Below, in pieces: positions 17,585 through 26,383 of a stretch of 64,000 nt of DNA (position 1 is the stretch's first letter; every line of letters begins with the position of its first letter). The stretch spans positions 176,136 to 240,135 of the forward strand of contig NZ_LZHQ01000011.1 of NCBI RefSeq assembly GCF_001690655.1. Reading direction: 5' to 3'. The notes under the pieces were generated by a model. The model saw only the letters and a list, made by a program, of their open reading frames with translations. It was not told the origin of the DNA and searched no databases. A program made the translations under genes and the position numbers. This DNA is from Gilliamella sp. Occ3-1. GTDB lineage: Bacteria; Pseudomonadota; Gammaproteobacteria; Enterobacterales; Orbaceae.

Positions 17585-19297
17585 ATGGGCGGTTTGTTAC
17601 ACGGTACTTTTTTTCAAAAACTAATTTCATTGATGCCGGGATTAGGTAGTTTATTGGAGTATAAACGAGAATATCTTAATTTTGATATTAAGGCTGGTTT
17701 ATCAGTTGCTGCTGTTTCGTTACCTGTTTCAATTGCTTATGCTGAATTGACTGGTGTTGGCGCTATAGCTGGACTGTATTCGACTATTTTGCCTTTAATT
17801 GTGTATGCGCTTTTTGGTTCTTCTAAACAATTGATTGTAGGACCTGATACTGCAACTTGTGCTGTGGTTGCCGCAGTGGTGTTGCCTTTAGCAGCTAATG
17901 ATCCAATATTGCGTTGGCAATTAGTTATTATATTAACAATAATGATTGGCATTTGGTGTATCATCGCTGGAAAGTTGCATCTTGGCGCCTTAGCCGATTT
18001 ACTTAGTCAACCGATTCTAATTGGTTTACTTAATGGCATTTCAATTACCATTATGGTCGATCAGTTAGCCAAAACGTTAGGCTTTAGCTACGATTATTCT
18101 TATTTGATTGAACGAATTGTCTATTTCCCTTTTAAATTGTCGGAAATCCATATAGGCACAGCAATAGTTTCGTTTCTTACTTTATCTATTTTAATTGCTT
18201 TAAAGCGATTAAGGCCCCTGTATCCGGCTCCTTTATTAGCAGTTATTGTGATGACGTTTTTTTCGTGGGCGTTTAATTTTGACCATTACAACATTTATAT
18301 TATTGGTAATGTTAACAATGATTTAATTCCTCTAGAATCATGGCTTGATTTTGATAAAGGATTAATGCGTGATTTAGTTGTTTCTTCACTTAATATTGCT
18401 ATCATCTGTTTTGTTAGTATGATGATAACTGTGCGCAGTTTTGCATCGAAAAATAACTATGAAACCAACTCTGATGTTGAATTTAAAGCATTAGGTTTAG
18501 CCAATATTGTAGCAGGATTATCACAAGGCTTTGTTGTTAGTGGTACATCATCAAGAACTGCTGTAAATGATTCTAATGGAGGTAAAACACAACTAGTTTT
18601 GATTATTGCAGCAATACTAATTGGTATTGTGGTAGTTTTTTTTCTTTTACCTTTACAATATATTCCAACTTGCGTGTTAGGAGTGATTTTAATATATTCT
18701 TCAATTTCACTCATTAATTTCCAAACCATCGTTCGCTTTTTTAGATTTGATCGAGATGCTTTTTATTTAAGTTTGATAACACTTGTTTCTGTACTTGTTA
18801 TAGGTATTATTCCTGGTATGGCATTAGCGGTATTACTTGGGTTATTTTTATTTTTAAGACGGGTATTTAGACCTAAAGATCAGTTATTAGGTGTTGATAA
18901 AAGTGGTCGAATTCATTCAATAAGCCAGAATGTGCAACCGATTAGTAATACAATGATTTATCGATTTAATTCTCCGTTGACTTATTTCAATATCGCTTAT
19001 TTTAAACGAAGAATTATCAGTTATATTGATGATTCTAAAGAACCAATAAATTACGTTATCGTTGATGCCATTCCTTGTTTTACTTATAAAGATGTAAGTG
19101 TGTTATCGGGGATTGATGAATTAGTGAGGTTTTTAAAAGTAAGAAATACCATTCTAATTTTATCAGGTCGACGTAAAACACTTAAAAACTGGTTTAAACA
19201 AATGAATATAAAGCTTGATGATGAGTATATTGAGTTTGCTTATGATCTATATTTTGCCGTTAAGTTAATCCAAAGTAAGGAGCATATGGATAATTAG
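17585..19297 (+). CDS. SulP-family anion transporter with STAS domain
   Basis: This 570-aa inner-membrane protein has an N-terminal transporter domain with 10-14 hydrophobic segments (residues 30-420, including AYAELTGVGAIAGLYSTILP and QLIVGPDTATCAVVAAVV) and a cytoplasmic STAS domain (about residues 440-560). SulP proteins move sulfate, bicarbonate or dicarboxylates; E. coli DauA is a C4-dicarboxylate carrier of similar length. The substrate here cannot be read from the sequence. It starts 8 bases after pmbA and is probably co-transcribed with it. The STAS loop that usually holds the phosphorylatable Ser/Thr reads VDAIPCFTYKDV, so a regulatory Thr may be present. Confidence 0.88.
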   Translation: MGGLLHGTFFQKLISLMPGLGSLLEYKREYLNFDIKAGLSVAAVSLPVSIAYAELTGVGAIAGLYSTILPLIVYALFGSSKQLIVGPDTATCAVVAAVVLPLAANDPILRWQLVIILTIMIGIWCIIAGKLHLGALADLLSQPILIGLLNGISITIMVDQLAKTLGFSYDYSYLIERIVYFPFKLSEIHIGTAIVSFLTLSILIALKRLRPLYPAPLLAVIVMTFFSWAFNFDHYNIYIIGNVNNDLIPLESWLDFDKGLMRDLVVSSLNIAIICFVSMMITVRSFASKNNYETNSDVEFKALGLANIVAGLSQGFVVSGTSSRTAVNDSNGGKTQLVLIIAAILIGIVVVFFLLPLQYIPTCVLGVILIYSSISLINFQTIVRFFRFDRDAFYLSLITLVSVLVIGIIPGMALAVLLGLFLFLRRVFRPKDQLLGVDKSGRIHSISQNVQPISNTMIYRFNSPLTYFNIAYFKRRIISYIDDSKEPINYVIVDAIPCFTYKDVSVLSGIDELVRFLKVRNTILILSGRRKTLKNWFKQMNIKLDDEYIEFAYDLYFAVKLIQSKEHMDN

Positions 19298-19408
19298 AAT
19301 GATGATGAATTTGAATATTTATTATGACTGATCATCAAATTTGTGTGGAGGGGATATTTTTTATTTATTTTAGATCCCTTAATTCTGGTAGATAAAGTAA
19401 TATTAATA

Positions 19409-19438
19409 TAGACAATTACCTAGAAATTTAAGTACAAT
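19409..19438 (+). promoter_or_regulatory. Candidate sigma-70 promoter of rpoZ-spoT-recG
   Basis: TAGACA and TACAAT are spaced by 18 bases. The -10 box ends 47 bases before the rpoZ ATG. This is a match by eye only. Confidence 0.4.
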
Positions 19439-19485
19439 ACTAGATCATTTCAAATGAAGCATTTTAAAAAAATTTAGAGGTAAAA

Positions 19486-19776
19486 ATGGCACGTGTAACT
19501 GTTCAAGATGCAGTAGAAAAAATTGGTAATCGCTTTGATCTCGTTCTTGTAGCAGCGAGACGCGCTCGCCAACTACAAGTAGAAAATAAATCACCACATG
19601 TACCGGTAGAAAACGACAAAGAAACCGTTATTGCTCTACGTGAAATTGAAGATGGTCTTGTCAATAAACAGATTCTTGATATTGCTGATTTTCAAGCCCG
19701 TCAGAATGAAGAGGCAGAAACTCGCACAACACTTCATGAGTCGATTCTTCTCGAAAATACACCGTCGTACGAATAA
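19486..19776 (+). CDS. rpoZ: RNA polymerase omega subunit
   Basis: This 96-aa protein has the omega-family core [31 protein letters not shown], which clamps the beta-prime C-terminus, followed by the variable acidic tail. The length is close to the 91 aa of E. coli. Omega aids polymerase assembly and forms one of the ppGpp binding sites, so its pairing with spoT immediately downstream is functionally apt. AGAGGTAAA precedes the ATG. In E. coli gmk lies upstream, but here the SulP gene does. Confidence 0.97.
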   Translation: MARVTVQDAVEKIGNRFDLVLVAARRARQLQVENKSPHVPVENDKETVIALREIEDGLVNKQILDIADFQARQNEEAETRTTLHESILLENTPSYE

Positions 19777-19794
19777 GCTTTATAGGAATTGCCT

Positions 19795-21903
19795 ATGCAA
19801 TATTTTAATGGCTTAAAAGAGGTTGTAGCATCATATCTTCCGTCTAGACAAGTCGAATTGATACAAGTTGCTTATCTCTTTGCTAAAAATGCACATGAAG
19901 GGCAATTCCGATGTAGTGGTGAACCTTATATTACTCACCCAGTTGCGGTCGCAGCAAATTTAGCTGAAATGCGGCTTGATTATCAAACAATTATAGCCGC
20001 ACTTTTACATGATACTATTGAAGATACTCCTGTCACCTTTCAAGATATTACAAACAAATTTGGTAAACATGTTGCCATTTTAGTCGAAGGTGTTTCTAAA
20101 CTTGATAAATTAAAATTTCGTAACAGGCAAGAAGCACAAGCTGAAAATTTTCGGAAAATGGTTTTAGCAATGACTGAAGATGTGCGTGTGATTTTAATTA
20201 AACTTGCCGATCGTACTCACAACATGCGTACACTAGGCGCTTTAAGACCAGAAAAACGCCGTCGCATTGCTAAAGAAACTCTGGAAATTTATGCGCCTCT
20301 AGCTCATCGTTTAGGAATTAATCATATTAAAACTGAGCTTGAGATTTTGAGTTTTACAGCAATGCATCCAAATCGAGCTAAAGTAATTAACAAAGTGGTT
20401 AAAATAGCGCGAAATACACGAAAAGAGCTTATTCAACAAATTTTGTCTGAAATACGTAGTCGATTACTAGAAGCTTATATTTATGCAGAAGTTACCGGTA
20501 TCGAAAAGAATATCTATGCTATTTATCAGAAGATGAAACTACGTGAACAACATTTTCATTCTATCATGGATATTTATACTTTTAGGATTGTGGTAAAAGA
20601 TGTAGATGCTTGTTATCGTACACTTGGATTGGTGCATAATTTGTATAAACCACGGCTTAATCGTTTTAAAGACTATATTGCTATTCCTAAAGCAAATGGC
20701 TATCAGTCGCTACATTCATCGTTAATTGGACCTCACGGTACGCCGGTTGAAGTTCAAATCCGTACCGAGGATATGGATCAAATGGCAGAAATGGGGGTTG
20801 CAGCCCATTGGGTATATAATGTAGCTGATGAACTGAACAATACTACCGCACAAATAAAAGCTCAGCGCTGGATGCAAAGTCTATTAGAATTACAACAAAG
20901 CGTGGGGAATTCTTTTGAATTTATCGAAAACGTTAAATCTGACTTATTTCCTAAGGAAATTTACGTTTTTACTCCCAAAGGACGTATTGTGGAGTTACCT
21001 GAAGGAGCAACTGCAGTTGATCTTGCTTATGCAGTCCATTCTGATATTGGTTATCAATGCATTGGCGCACTAGTTGATCGTAAACCTTATCCACTATCAC
21101 AACCATTAAGTAGTGGGCAAACTGTCGAAATTATTACTTCACCAGAAGGGCATCCTAATGCTAGTTGGTTAAACTTTGTGGTTAGTGCTAGGGCAAAGTC
21201 TAGGATTCGTCAGGCGCTTAAAGCACTTAAACGTGAAGATGCAATTGAATTAGGTCGACGTTTACTTAATCTTTCGTTAATTAAATCTGGCGGTATTAGT
21301 GCGCTGTCAGAAAATCAAAAAGCTAGAGTGATTGAGCTAACCAAGTTGTCATGTTTTGATGATGTCTTGGTTGAAATTGGGCTAGGTAATATTATGAGTC
21401 ATTTTATTGCCAAAGGTTTAGAACATAAAGCACTGTTACAAAATAACTCAGACTCAAATAAAACCCTTGTTATTACCGGTAGTGAAGGCGTTTCTGTGAC
21501 GTTTTCAAAATGTTGTCATCCCATTCCTAATGATCCTATTGTTGGACATGTTAGTCCTGAGAAGGGGCTAATAGTGCATCATGAATCTTGTCGGAATATT
21601 TCTGGTTATCAAAACAATCCAGAAAAATATATTTCACTAAAATGGGCTGCAGATATTTCTCAATGTTTTGTTGCTGAAATTTGGATCGATATTTTAAATA
21701 CTCAAGGTTCCTTGGCGCATATACTTTCAATTATTAATGATGAAAATACTCGCTTACAATGGTTAAATACCGAAGAAAAAGATAGGCAGATTTATACAGT
21801 TATTCTACAGATAGAAGTAAAGAATACTCAGCAACTTAATGAATTAATTCGTAAAATTTCACTACAACCAGATGTTGTAAGTGTTAAACGAAATATAAAT
21901 TAG
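19795..21903 (+). CDS. spoT: Bifunctional (p)ppGpp synthetase/hydrolase SpoT
   Basis: The protein controls the alarmone (p)ppGpp. Domains in order: an HD hydrolase with HDTIEDT (His 72, Asp 73), a synthetase domain with RFKDYIAIPKANGYQSLH and EVQIRTEDMDQMAEMGVAAHW, a TGS domain (about residues 385-445), a zinc-finger-like stretch with SKCCHPIPNDP and ESCRN, and a C-terminal ACT domain. The ATG at 19795 is preferred over a TTG six bases upstream because AGGAA lies 6 bases before it. It gives 702 aa, the same as E. coli SpoT. It starts 18 bases after rpoZ and is followed after 5 bases by recG. The trmH gene found between spoT and recG in E. coli is absent. Confidence 0.97.
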   Translation: MQYFNGLKEVVASYLPSRQVELIQVAYLFAKNAHEGQFRCSGEPYITHPVAVAANLAEMRLDYQTIIAALLHDTIEDTPVTFQDITNKFGKHVAILVEGVSKLDKLKFRNRQEAQAENFRKMVLAMTEDVRVILIKLADRTHNMRTLGALRPEKRRRIAKETLEIYAPLAHRLGINHIKTELEILSFTAMHPNRAKVINKVVKIARNTRKELIQQILSEIRSRLLEAYIYAEVTGIEKNIYAIYQKMKLREQHFHSIMDIYTFRIVVKDVDACYRTLGLVHNLYKPRLNRFKDYIAIPKANGYQSLHSSLIGPHGTPVEVQIRTEDMDQMAEMGVAAHWVYNVADELNNTTAQIKAQRWMQSLLELQQSVGNSFEFIENVKSDLFPKEIYVFTPKGRIVELPEGATAVDLAYAVHSDIGYQCIGALVDRKPYPLSQPLSSGQTVEIITSPEGHPNASWLNFVVSARAKSRIRQALKALKREDAIELGRRLLNLSLIKSGGISALSENQKARVIELTKLSCFDDVLVEIGLGNIMSHFIAKGLEHKALLQNNSDSNKTLVITGSEGVSVTFSKCCHPIPNDPIVGHVSPEKGLIVHHESCRNISGYQNNPEKYISLKWAADISQCFVAEIWIDILNTQGSLAHILSIINDENTRLQWLNTEEKDRQIYTVILQIEVKNTQQLNELIRKISLQPDVVSVKRNIN

Positions 21904-21908
21904 TCATT

Positions 21909-24002
21909 ATGATAAATCGTCTTTTTGACCATTTACCGTTAATAAAACTAACGGGAATTGGTGATAGTCTAGAAAAAAAGTTCAATACACTAGGTATCTA
22001 TACCACCAAAGATCTGTTATTGCACTTTCCTTTACGCTATGAAGATCGTACTTCATCTTGCGCTATTGCTGATGCCAATATTGGCGAATTTACGACCATT
22101 GAAGGTATTATTATTAAAAGCGAAATTGCTTTTGGTCGTAAACAAATGCTAGTTTGTTATGTTCAAGATGATTCTGGTATTGCAATATTACGATTTATGC
22201 ATTTTACTGCCAGCATGAAGGCTTCGCTGATTAAAGGTAAGTGGATCAGTGCTTATGGTGAATTAAAACGTGGTAAAAATTATCTTGAAATAATTCATCC
22301 GCAATTTAAATTAAAAATAAGTCGAGACGAAAAATCTATCACATTAGGTGATGTTCAAGAAAGATACACACCCATTTATTCAACTACCCATGGGTTATCT
22401 CAGGCGGTGATTCGACGATCAATTATGACTGCGCTTCTCTTGCTGAAAAATAATCCTTCAGAGGAAGTTTTCTCCCCTCAGCTGGCTTGTCGGTTTTTGT
22501 CGGTTTTTGATTCTTTAAATATTATTCACAATCCACCAATTGATACTGAGATTGAACAGTTGGAGTCGGGTGATCACCCAGCTATTAAGCGGTTTATTTT
22601 TGAAGAATTGATTGCTTATCATTTAAGTATGTTAATGATAAAAAAGCATAATCAAAAACAGCAAGCGCACTTGTTTTCCCCAACTCAACACTTGATTAAA
22701 CCGTTTTTATTATCATTACCTTTTACGCCAACCCATGCTCAAAAGCGAGTTGTACAAGAGATTTATCTCGATATGGCAAAATCAGTACCTATGATGCGAT
22801 TAATTCAAGGTGATGTTGGTTCTGGTAAAACATTAGTAGCTGCTTTAGCAGCCTTGAATGCAATTGAAAATGGTTGCCAAGTGGTTTTAATGGCACCGAC
22901 AGAAATATTAGCAGAGCAACACTATAACAATTTTAGTGCTTGGTTTGAGCCGTTGGGAATTAGTGTTGATTGGTTGTCAGGGAGATTAACTGCCAAAAAT
23001 AAGCGACAGCGTTATGAGCGCATTAAAAAGGGTGAAATTACTATGTTAATTGGTACCCATGCAGTATTTGTTGATAAAGTAAAATTCACCTCGTTAGGTC
23101 TTGTAATCATTGATGAACAGCATCGATTTGGTGTTAATCAACGGCTAAGTCTTTGGGAAAAAGGAATTAAAGATCATTTTTATCCACATCAATTAATTAT
23201 GACGGCAACTCCTATTCCAAGAACATTAGCCATGACTGTCTATGCTGATTTAGATGTTTCTGTTATTGATGAATTACCTCCAGGAAGAACACCAATTAAC
23301 ACAGTTGTAATACCTAATAATCGTCGAGATGAAATTATTGAACGTGTAAATCAAGCTTGCTTAGCAAACCGCCAAGTTTATTGGGTGTGTACTTTGGTTG
23401 AAGAGTCCGAAATACTTGACGCCCAAGCGGCTGAAATGTTGGTTGCAGAATTGCAAATGCGTTTGCCGCATTTAAATATTGCGTTGGTGCATGGTAAAAT
23501 TAAATCTGATTTAAAACAATCAGTTATGCAAGAATTTAAAGCAGGGAAAATTCAACTTCTGGTCGCTACAACAGTTATTGAAGTTGGTGTTGACGTTCCT
23601 AATGCTAGTTTGATGATTATCGAAAATGCAGAACGTTTAGGTTTAGCTCAGTTACATCAGTTACGTGGACGAGTCGGACGTGGCACAGCTGTATCTCATT
23701 GTGTATTGATGTATCAAGCTCCTCTAAGTAAAGTTGCCCAAGCACGCATGAAGGTAATGCGTGAAAGTACTGACGGATTTGTTATTGCCCAAAAAGATCT
23801 TGAACTTCGTGGCGGTGGCGAAATCTTAGGAACTCGGCAAATGGGTATGGCTAATTTTAAAGTTGTTGATTTGATTCGCGATCAGCATTTGATTAGTGAA
23901 ATTCAAAACATATCTTATGACATCCAAAAAAACCATCCCAAAAGTGCTGAACAATTAGTCGATTGTTGGTTGCCAAATCGTGAGAAATATATTAATGCTT
24001 AA
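21909..24002 (+). CDS. recG: ATP-dependent DNA helicase RecG
   Basis: The 697-aa protein reverses stalled forks and branch-migrates Holliday junctions. It has an N-terminal wedge (OB-fold) domain with LTGIGDSLEKKFNTLGI and HFPLRYEDRT, then superfamily 2 helicase domains: Walker A GDVGSGKT, Walker B-type DEQH in IIDEQHRFGV, TATPIPRT, the motif VATTVIEVGVDVPNA, and QLRGRVGRG. The length is near E. coli RecG (693 aa). It is the last gene of the rpoZ-spoT-recG run and is convergent with ulaG, with an inverted repeat between them. Confidence 0.98.
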   Translation: MINRLFDHLPLIKLTGIGDSLEKKFNTLGIYTTKDLLLHFPLRYEDRTSSCAIADANIGEFTTIEGIIIKSEIAFGRKQMLVCYVQDDSGIAILRFMHFTASMKASLIKGKWISAYGELKRGKNYLEIIHPQFKLKISRDEKSITLGDVQERYTPIYSTTHGLSQAVIRRSIMTALLLLKNNPSEEVFSPQLACRFLSVFDSLNIIHNPPIDTEIEQLESGDHPAIKRFIFEELIAYHLSMLMIKKHNQKQQAHLFSPTQHLIKPFLLSLPFTPTHAQKRVVQEIYLDMAKSVPMMRLIQGDVGSGKTLVAALAALNAIENGCQVVLMAPTEILAEQHYNNFSAWFEPLGISVDWLSGRLTAKNKRQRYERIKKGEITMLIGTHAVFVDKVKFTSLGLVIIDEQHRFGVNQRLSLWEKGIKDHFYPHQLIMTATPIPRTLAMTVYADLDVSVIDELPPGRTPINTVVIPNNRRDEIIERVNQACLANRQVYWVCTLVEESEILDAQAAEMLVAELQMRLPHLNIALVHGKIKSDLKQSVMQEFKAGKIQLLVATTVIEVGVDVPNASLMIIENAERLGLAQLHQLRGRVGRGTAVSHCVLMYQAPLSKVAQARMKVMRESTDGFVIAQKDLELRGGGEILGTRQMGMANFKVVDLIRDQHLISEIQNISYDIQKNHPKSAEQLVDCWLPNREKYINA

Positions 24003-24017
24003 TTAAAAGGCTAGCGT

Positions 24018-24064
24018 CAACGTGTGGACGGTAGTGCTTGTTTTTTAAATCAGTCCACACGTTG
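24018..24064. repeat. 12-bp perfect inverted repeat between recG and ulaG
   Basis: CAACGTGTGGAC at 24018-24029 is matched by its exact complement at 24053-24064, around a 23-base spacer that contains TTTTTT. A further ACGTTGAC at 24074-24081 is complementary to GTCAACGT at 24016-24023, so two alternative pairings exist. Its place between convergent genes suggests a terminator for both, but the long spacer is atypical. Confidence 0.6.
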
Positions 24065-24084
24065 AATTCAACTACGTTGACCGA

Positions 24085-25152
24085 TTATAAGAATGAGCGA
24101 TACGGCAATTCTGGCTCGTCGGTAAAGATATCTCTAAAGCCACGATAATGTTGATAATGCATTTTATGTTTATCTGTTGGATAAGTGTATCTACCTCCAA
24201 CTTGCCAGAAAAAAGGTGTAAATTGATAGTTAAGACGATCTTTCTTCATTTGCCATAAAACTTCGATTTCACGAGGATCGCTTTGGAAGTTTGCCCAAAT
24301 ATCATGGTGGAAAGGGATCACTACATTAGTATTAAGAGATTCAGCTGCGCGCAAAATATCGGCTGATGTCATTTTGTCGGTCACGCCTCGAGGATTTTCA
24401 CCATAAGAAAGCAACGCTACATTAATTTCGTAGTTATTACCATGTTTTGCATAATAGTTAGAATAGTGGGAATCACCAGAATGATATAGGGAACCGCCTG
24501 ATGTTTCAAATAGGTAGTTGACCGCTCTATCATTCATACCATCTAAAATAGATTTATCGGTTGATGATACGCCTTGTGGCAGAGTTACCAACGATGTTCT
24601 ATCAAAGGAGTCTAACACGCGAATTGTGATATCACCCACCTGAATAGTTTCGCCTACCTTGGCTACAATACAACGATCTTCTGGTACGCCCCAGCTTTTC
24701 CATAATTCTACACAAGCTTTCGGACCGATAAATTTTACTTTTGGTGAACAGTTTTGAATAACTGCAGCAGCAACATTCACATCAATATGATCAGCGTGAT
24801 CGTGCGTTGCCATCACTGCATCAATTTCTTTTATTGCAAAAGGATCAAGAACAAATGGGCTAGTTCTTAAGTTAGGCTGTAATTCACGAACTCCTCCCAT
24901 TCGCATCATCTGATGTTGTTTATTCATTAATGGGTTTGTATGGGTTTTTTTACCAGTGCCACACCAAAAATCAACGGAAATATTGGTATTACCAGCTGAT
25001 TTTAACCAAATACCTGTACAAGCAAGCCACCACATAGTAAATGTATTGGGTTTAACCTCTGTAGTTTCGATCTCCTCATTAAGCCAAGTTCCCCACTCAG
25101 GAAATGTATTTAATATCCACGATTCACGGGTAATTTCATTTACTTTACTCAT
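24085..25152 (-). CDS. ulaG: L-ascorbate-6-phosphate lactonase
   Basis: This 355-aa cytoplasmic enzyme of the metallo-beta-lactamase fold opens the lactone of L-ascorbate 6-phosphate to 3-keto-L-gulonate 6-phosphate, the first step after uptake. The metal motif THDHADHID is intact, and [13 protein letters not shown] and [12 protein letters not shown] supply later ligands. Length and sequence match E. coli UlaG (354 aa). It follows ulaR by 26 bases on the same strand, so regulator and lactonase are co-transcribed, whereas in E. coli ulaG is transcribed by itself. The remaining pathway genes are divergent at 26384-30991. Confidence 0.97.
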   Translation of the reverse strand: MSKVNEITRESWILNTFPEWGTWLNEEIETTEVKPNTFTMWWLACTGIWLKSAGNTNISVDFWCGTGKKTHTNPLMNKQHQMMRMGGVRELQPNLRTSPFVLDPFAIKEIDAVMATHDHADHIDVNVAAAVIQNCSPKVKFIGPKACVELWKSWGVPEDRCIVAKVGETIQVGDITIRVLDSFDRTSLVTLPQGVSSTDKSILDGMNDRAVNYLFETSGGSLYHSGDSHYSNYYAKHGNNYEINVALLSYGENPRGVTDKMTSADILRAAESLNTNVVIPFHHDIWANFQSDPREIEVLWQMKKDRLNYQFTPFFWQVGGRYTYPTDKHKMHYQHYRGFRDIFTDEPELPYRSFL

Positions 25153-25178
25153 ACTCTGTTCCTTTTACAATTTAATAG

Positions 25179-25940
25179 TTAAACTAAGATAACTTCAACG
25201 CCTTGATCCTTAATGCATCCAATTACTTCTTTATTGGCTTGTTTTCCAGTAATCAAAATATCAATTTTATTTACCGGGCAAAAAAGCATTCCTGAGTTGG
25301 CTTTGGTATCAATTTTTGAACTGTCTACTACCACAACTAATTTTTCGACTTGTTCAAGTATTTGCTGTTCTGCAACAGCGCCTAAAATTTCGTTTTTATA
25401 TAAGCCTGTTGGTGTTAAAGTTTTGCCACTGGTAAACATCCATTTACCTGCATAAGAATTGGTAATATTTGCAACGGGGTTAAGAATAATATTTTGTGTT
25501 TTGTTGTATAATCCTCCCATAATGATGACATTTTCATGATCATGTTCAATTAAGTAACAAGCGAGGGGAAAATAGTTAGTAATAATTGAAACATTTTTAC
25601 CACACAATTCGCGTCCAAGTAAAAATGCCGTTGAACCACAGTTGATTACAATATTTTCGTCACTCCTACACAGTTTTGCTGCACGAATCGCAATACGTGC
25701 TTTTTCATGGTAATGATCGGTATTATTACTGTCGATTGGAACCCAAATCGGTTTGATTCCCTCTAATCGTACAATACCATTGCGGACCTTTATAACGCGT
25801 CCTTCCTGATTTAGTTTAGTAATATCACGCCTTGCTGTTGCTGGTGATATAGAAAAGTTTGCGATTAACTCGGTCACTTTAACCATACCTTTTTCATTTA
25901 CTAATGCCACAATTTCGTTATGTCGTGTGATTTCGTTCAT
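25179..25940 (-). CDS. ulaR: DeoR-family repressor of ascorbate genes, UlaR
   Basis: This 253-aa protein has an N-terminal DeoR-type winged helix (FSISPATARRDITKLNQEGRV) and a C-terminal sugar-phosphate sensor domain with VINCGSTAFLLGRELCGK, as in E. coli UlaR (251 aa). UlaR represses ula genes and is released by L-ascorbate 6-phosphate. The ATG at 25938-25940 is chosen because AGAGGTG lies directly upstream; an in-frame GTG two codons earlier falls within that site. The divergent region to its right carries repeated 10-base motifs that are likely binding sites, so it is probably autoregulated. Confidence 0.94.
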   Translation of the reverse strand: MNEITRHNEIVALVNEKGMVKVTELIANFSISPATARRDITKLNQEGRVIKVRNGIVRLEGIKPIWVPIDSNNTDHYHEKARIAIRAAKLCRSDENIVINCGSTAFLLGRELCGKNVSIITNYFPLACYLIEHDHENVIIMGGLYNKTQNIILNPVANITNSYAGKWMFTSGKTLTPTGLYKNEILGAVAEQQILEQVEKLVVVVDSSKIDTKANSGMLFCPVNKIDILITGKQANKEVIGCIKDQGVEVILV

Positions 25941-25954
25941 TACCACCTCTTATT

Positions 25955-25984
25955 ATGATTATTTTTTATTAAATATGATTATTT
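25955..25984. promoter_or_regulatory. Candidate UlaR operator, two direct ATGATTATTT motifs
   Basis: Two identical ATGATTATTT copies start at 25955 and 25975, exactly 20 bases (two helical turns) apart, just upstream of ulaR. The same motif recurs in inverted orientation at 26166-26185. Binding by UlaR is inferred from position and repetition. Confidence 0.5.
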
Positions 25985-26110
25985 GTGATGATAATTTTCA
26001 TTTGTACTATTGTCAATTGTTATAAGTTAATTACTATTAGTAATAAATTATTTAATATATTGATAATAATAATTTTAATTTTGTTTTTTGCTTGCGTTTT
26101 TTTATTAAAT

Positions 26111-26126
26111 TGTGATGTTGGTCACA
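26111..26126. promoter_or_regulatory. CRP-cAMP binding site in the ula divergent promoter
   Basis: TGTGATGTTGGTCACA matches the CRP consensus TGTGA-N6-TCACA perfectly. It lies between the two divergent transcription units and would place both under catabolite control, as known for the E. coli ula regulon. Confidence 0.8.
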
Positions 26127-26165
26127 TATGTCATGATGATTAAATAAGAAAAGTGATCTTGATCA

Positions 26166-26185
26166 AAATAATCATAAATAATCAT
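26166..26185. promoter_or_regulatory. Candidate UlaR operator, two inverted-orientation motifs
   Basis: Two tandem copies of AAATAATCAT, the reverse complement of the motif at 25955 and 25975, are spaced exactly 10 bases apart. They lie on the ulaAB side, about 200 bases before its ATG. Paired operators on both sides would allow DNA looping by the repressor, which is inferred. Confidence 0.5.
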
Positions 26186-26383
26186 TGAGTGATTTGTTTT
26201 GATTGTGGAATATAGCAAGTGTTATTAATAAGCGATGATGACTAACGCAAATTAAATGGAGTTTCCATTCATTCGCTTTACAGACTTTGAAAAACTTGAT
26301 GAAAGACATTTAAATGAAACTTGTTTATTAGGGATATGTGTTGTTAGATCAAGGTAAATATTAATAACTGATGAGAGGAACAT

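Noticed and set aside
19789..19794. TTG start for spoT
   Set aside because: It overlaps the spacing from AGGAA; the ATG at 19795 has proper spacing and gives the normal length.
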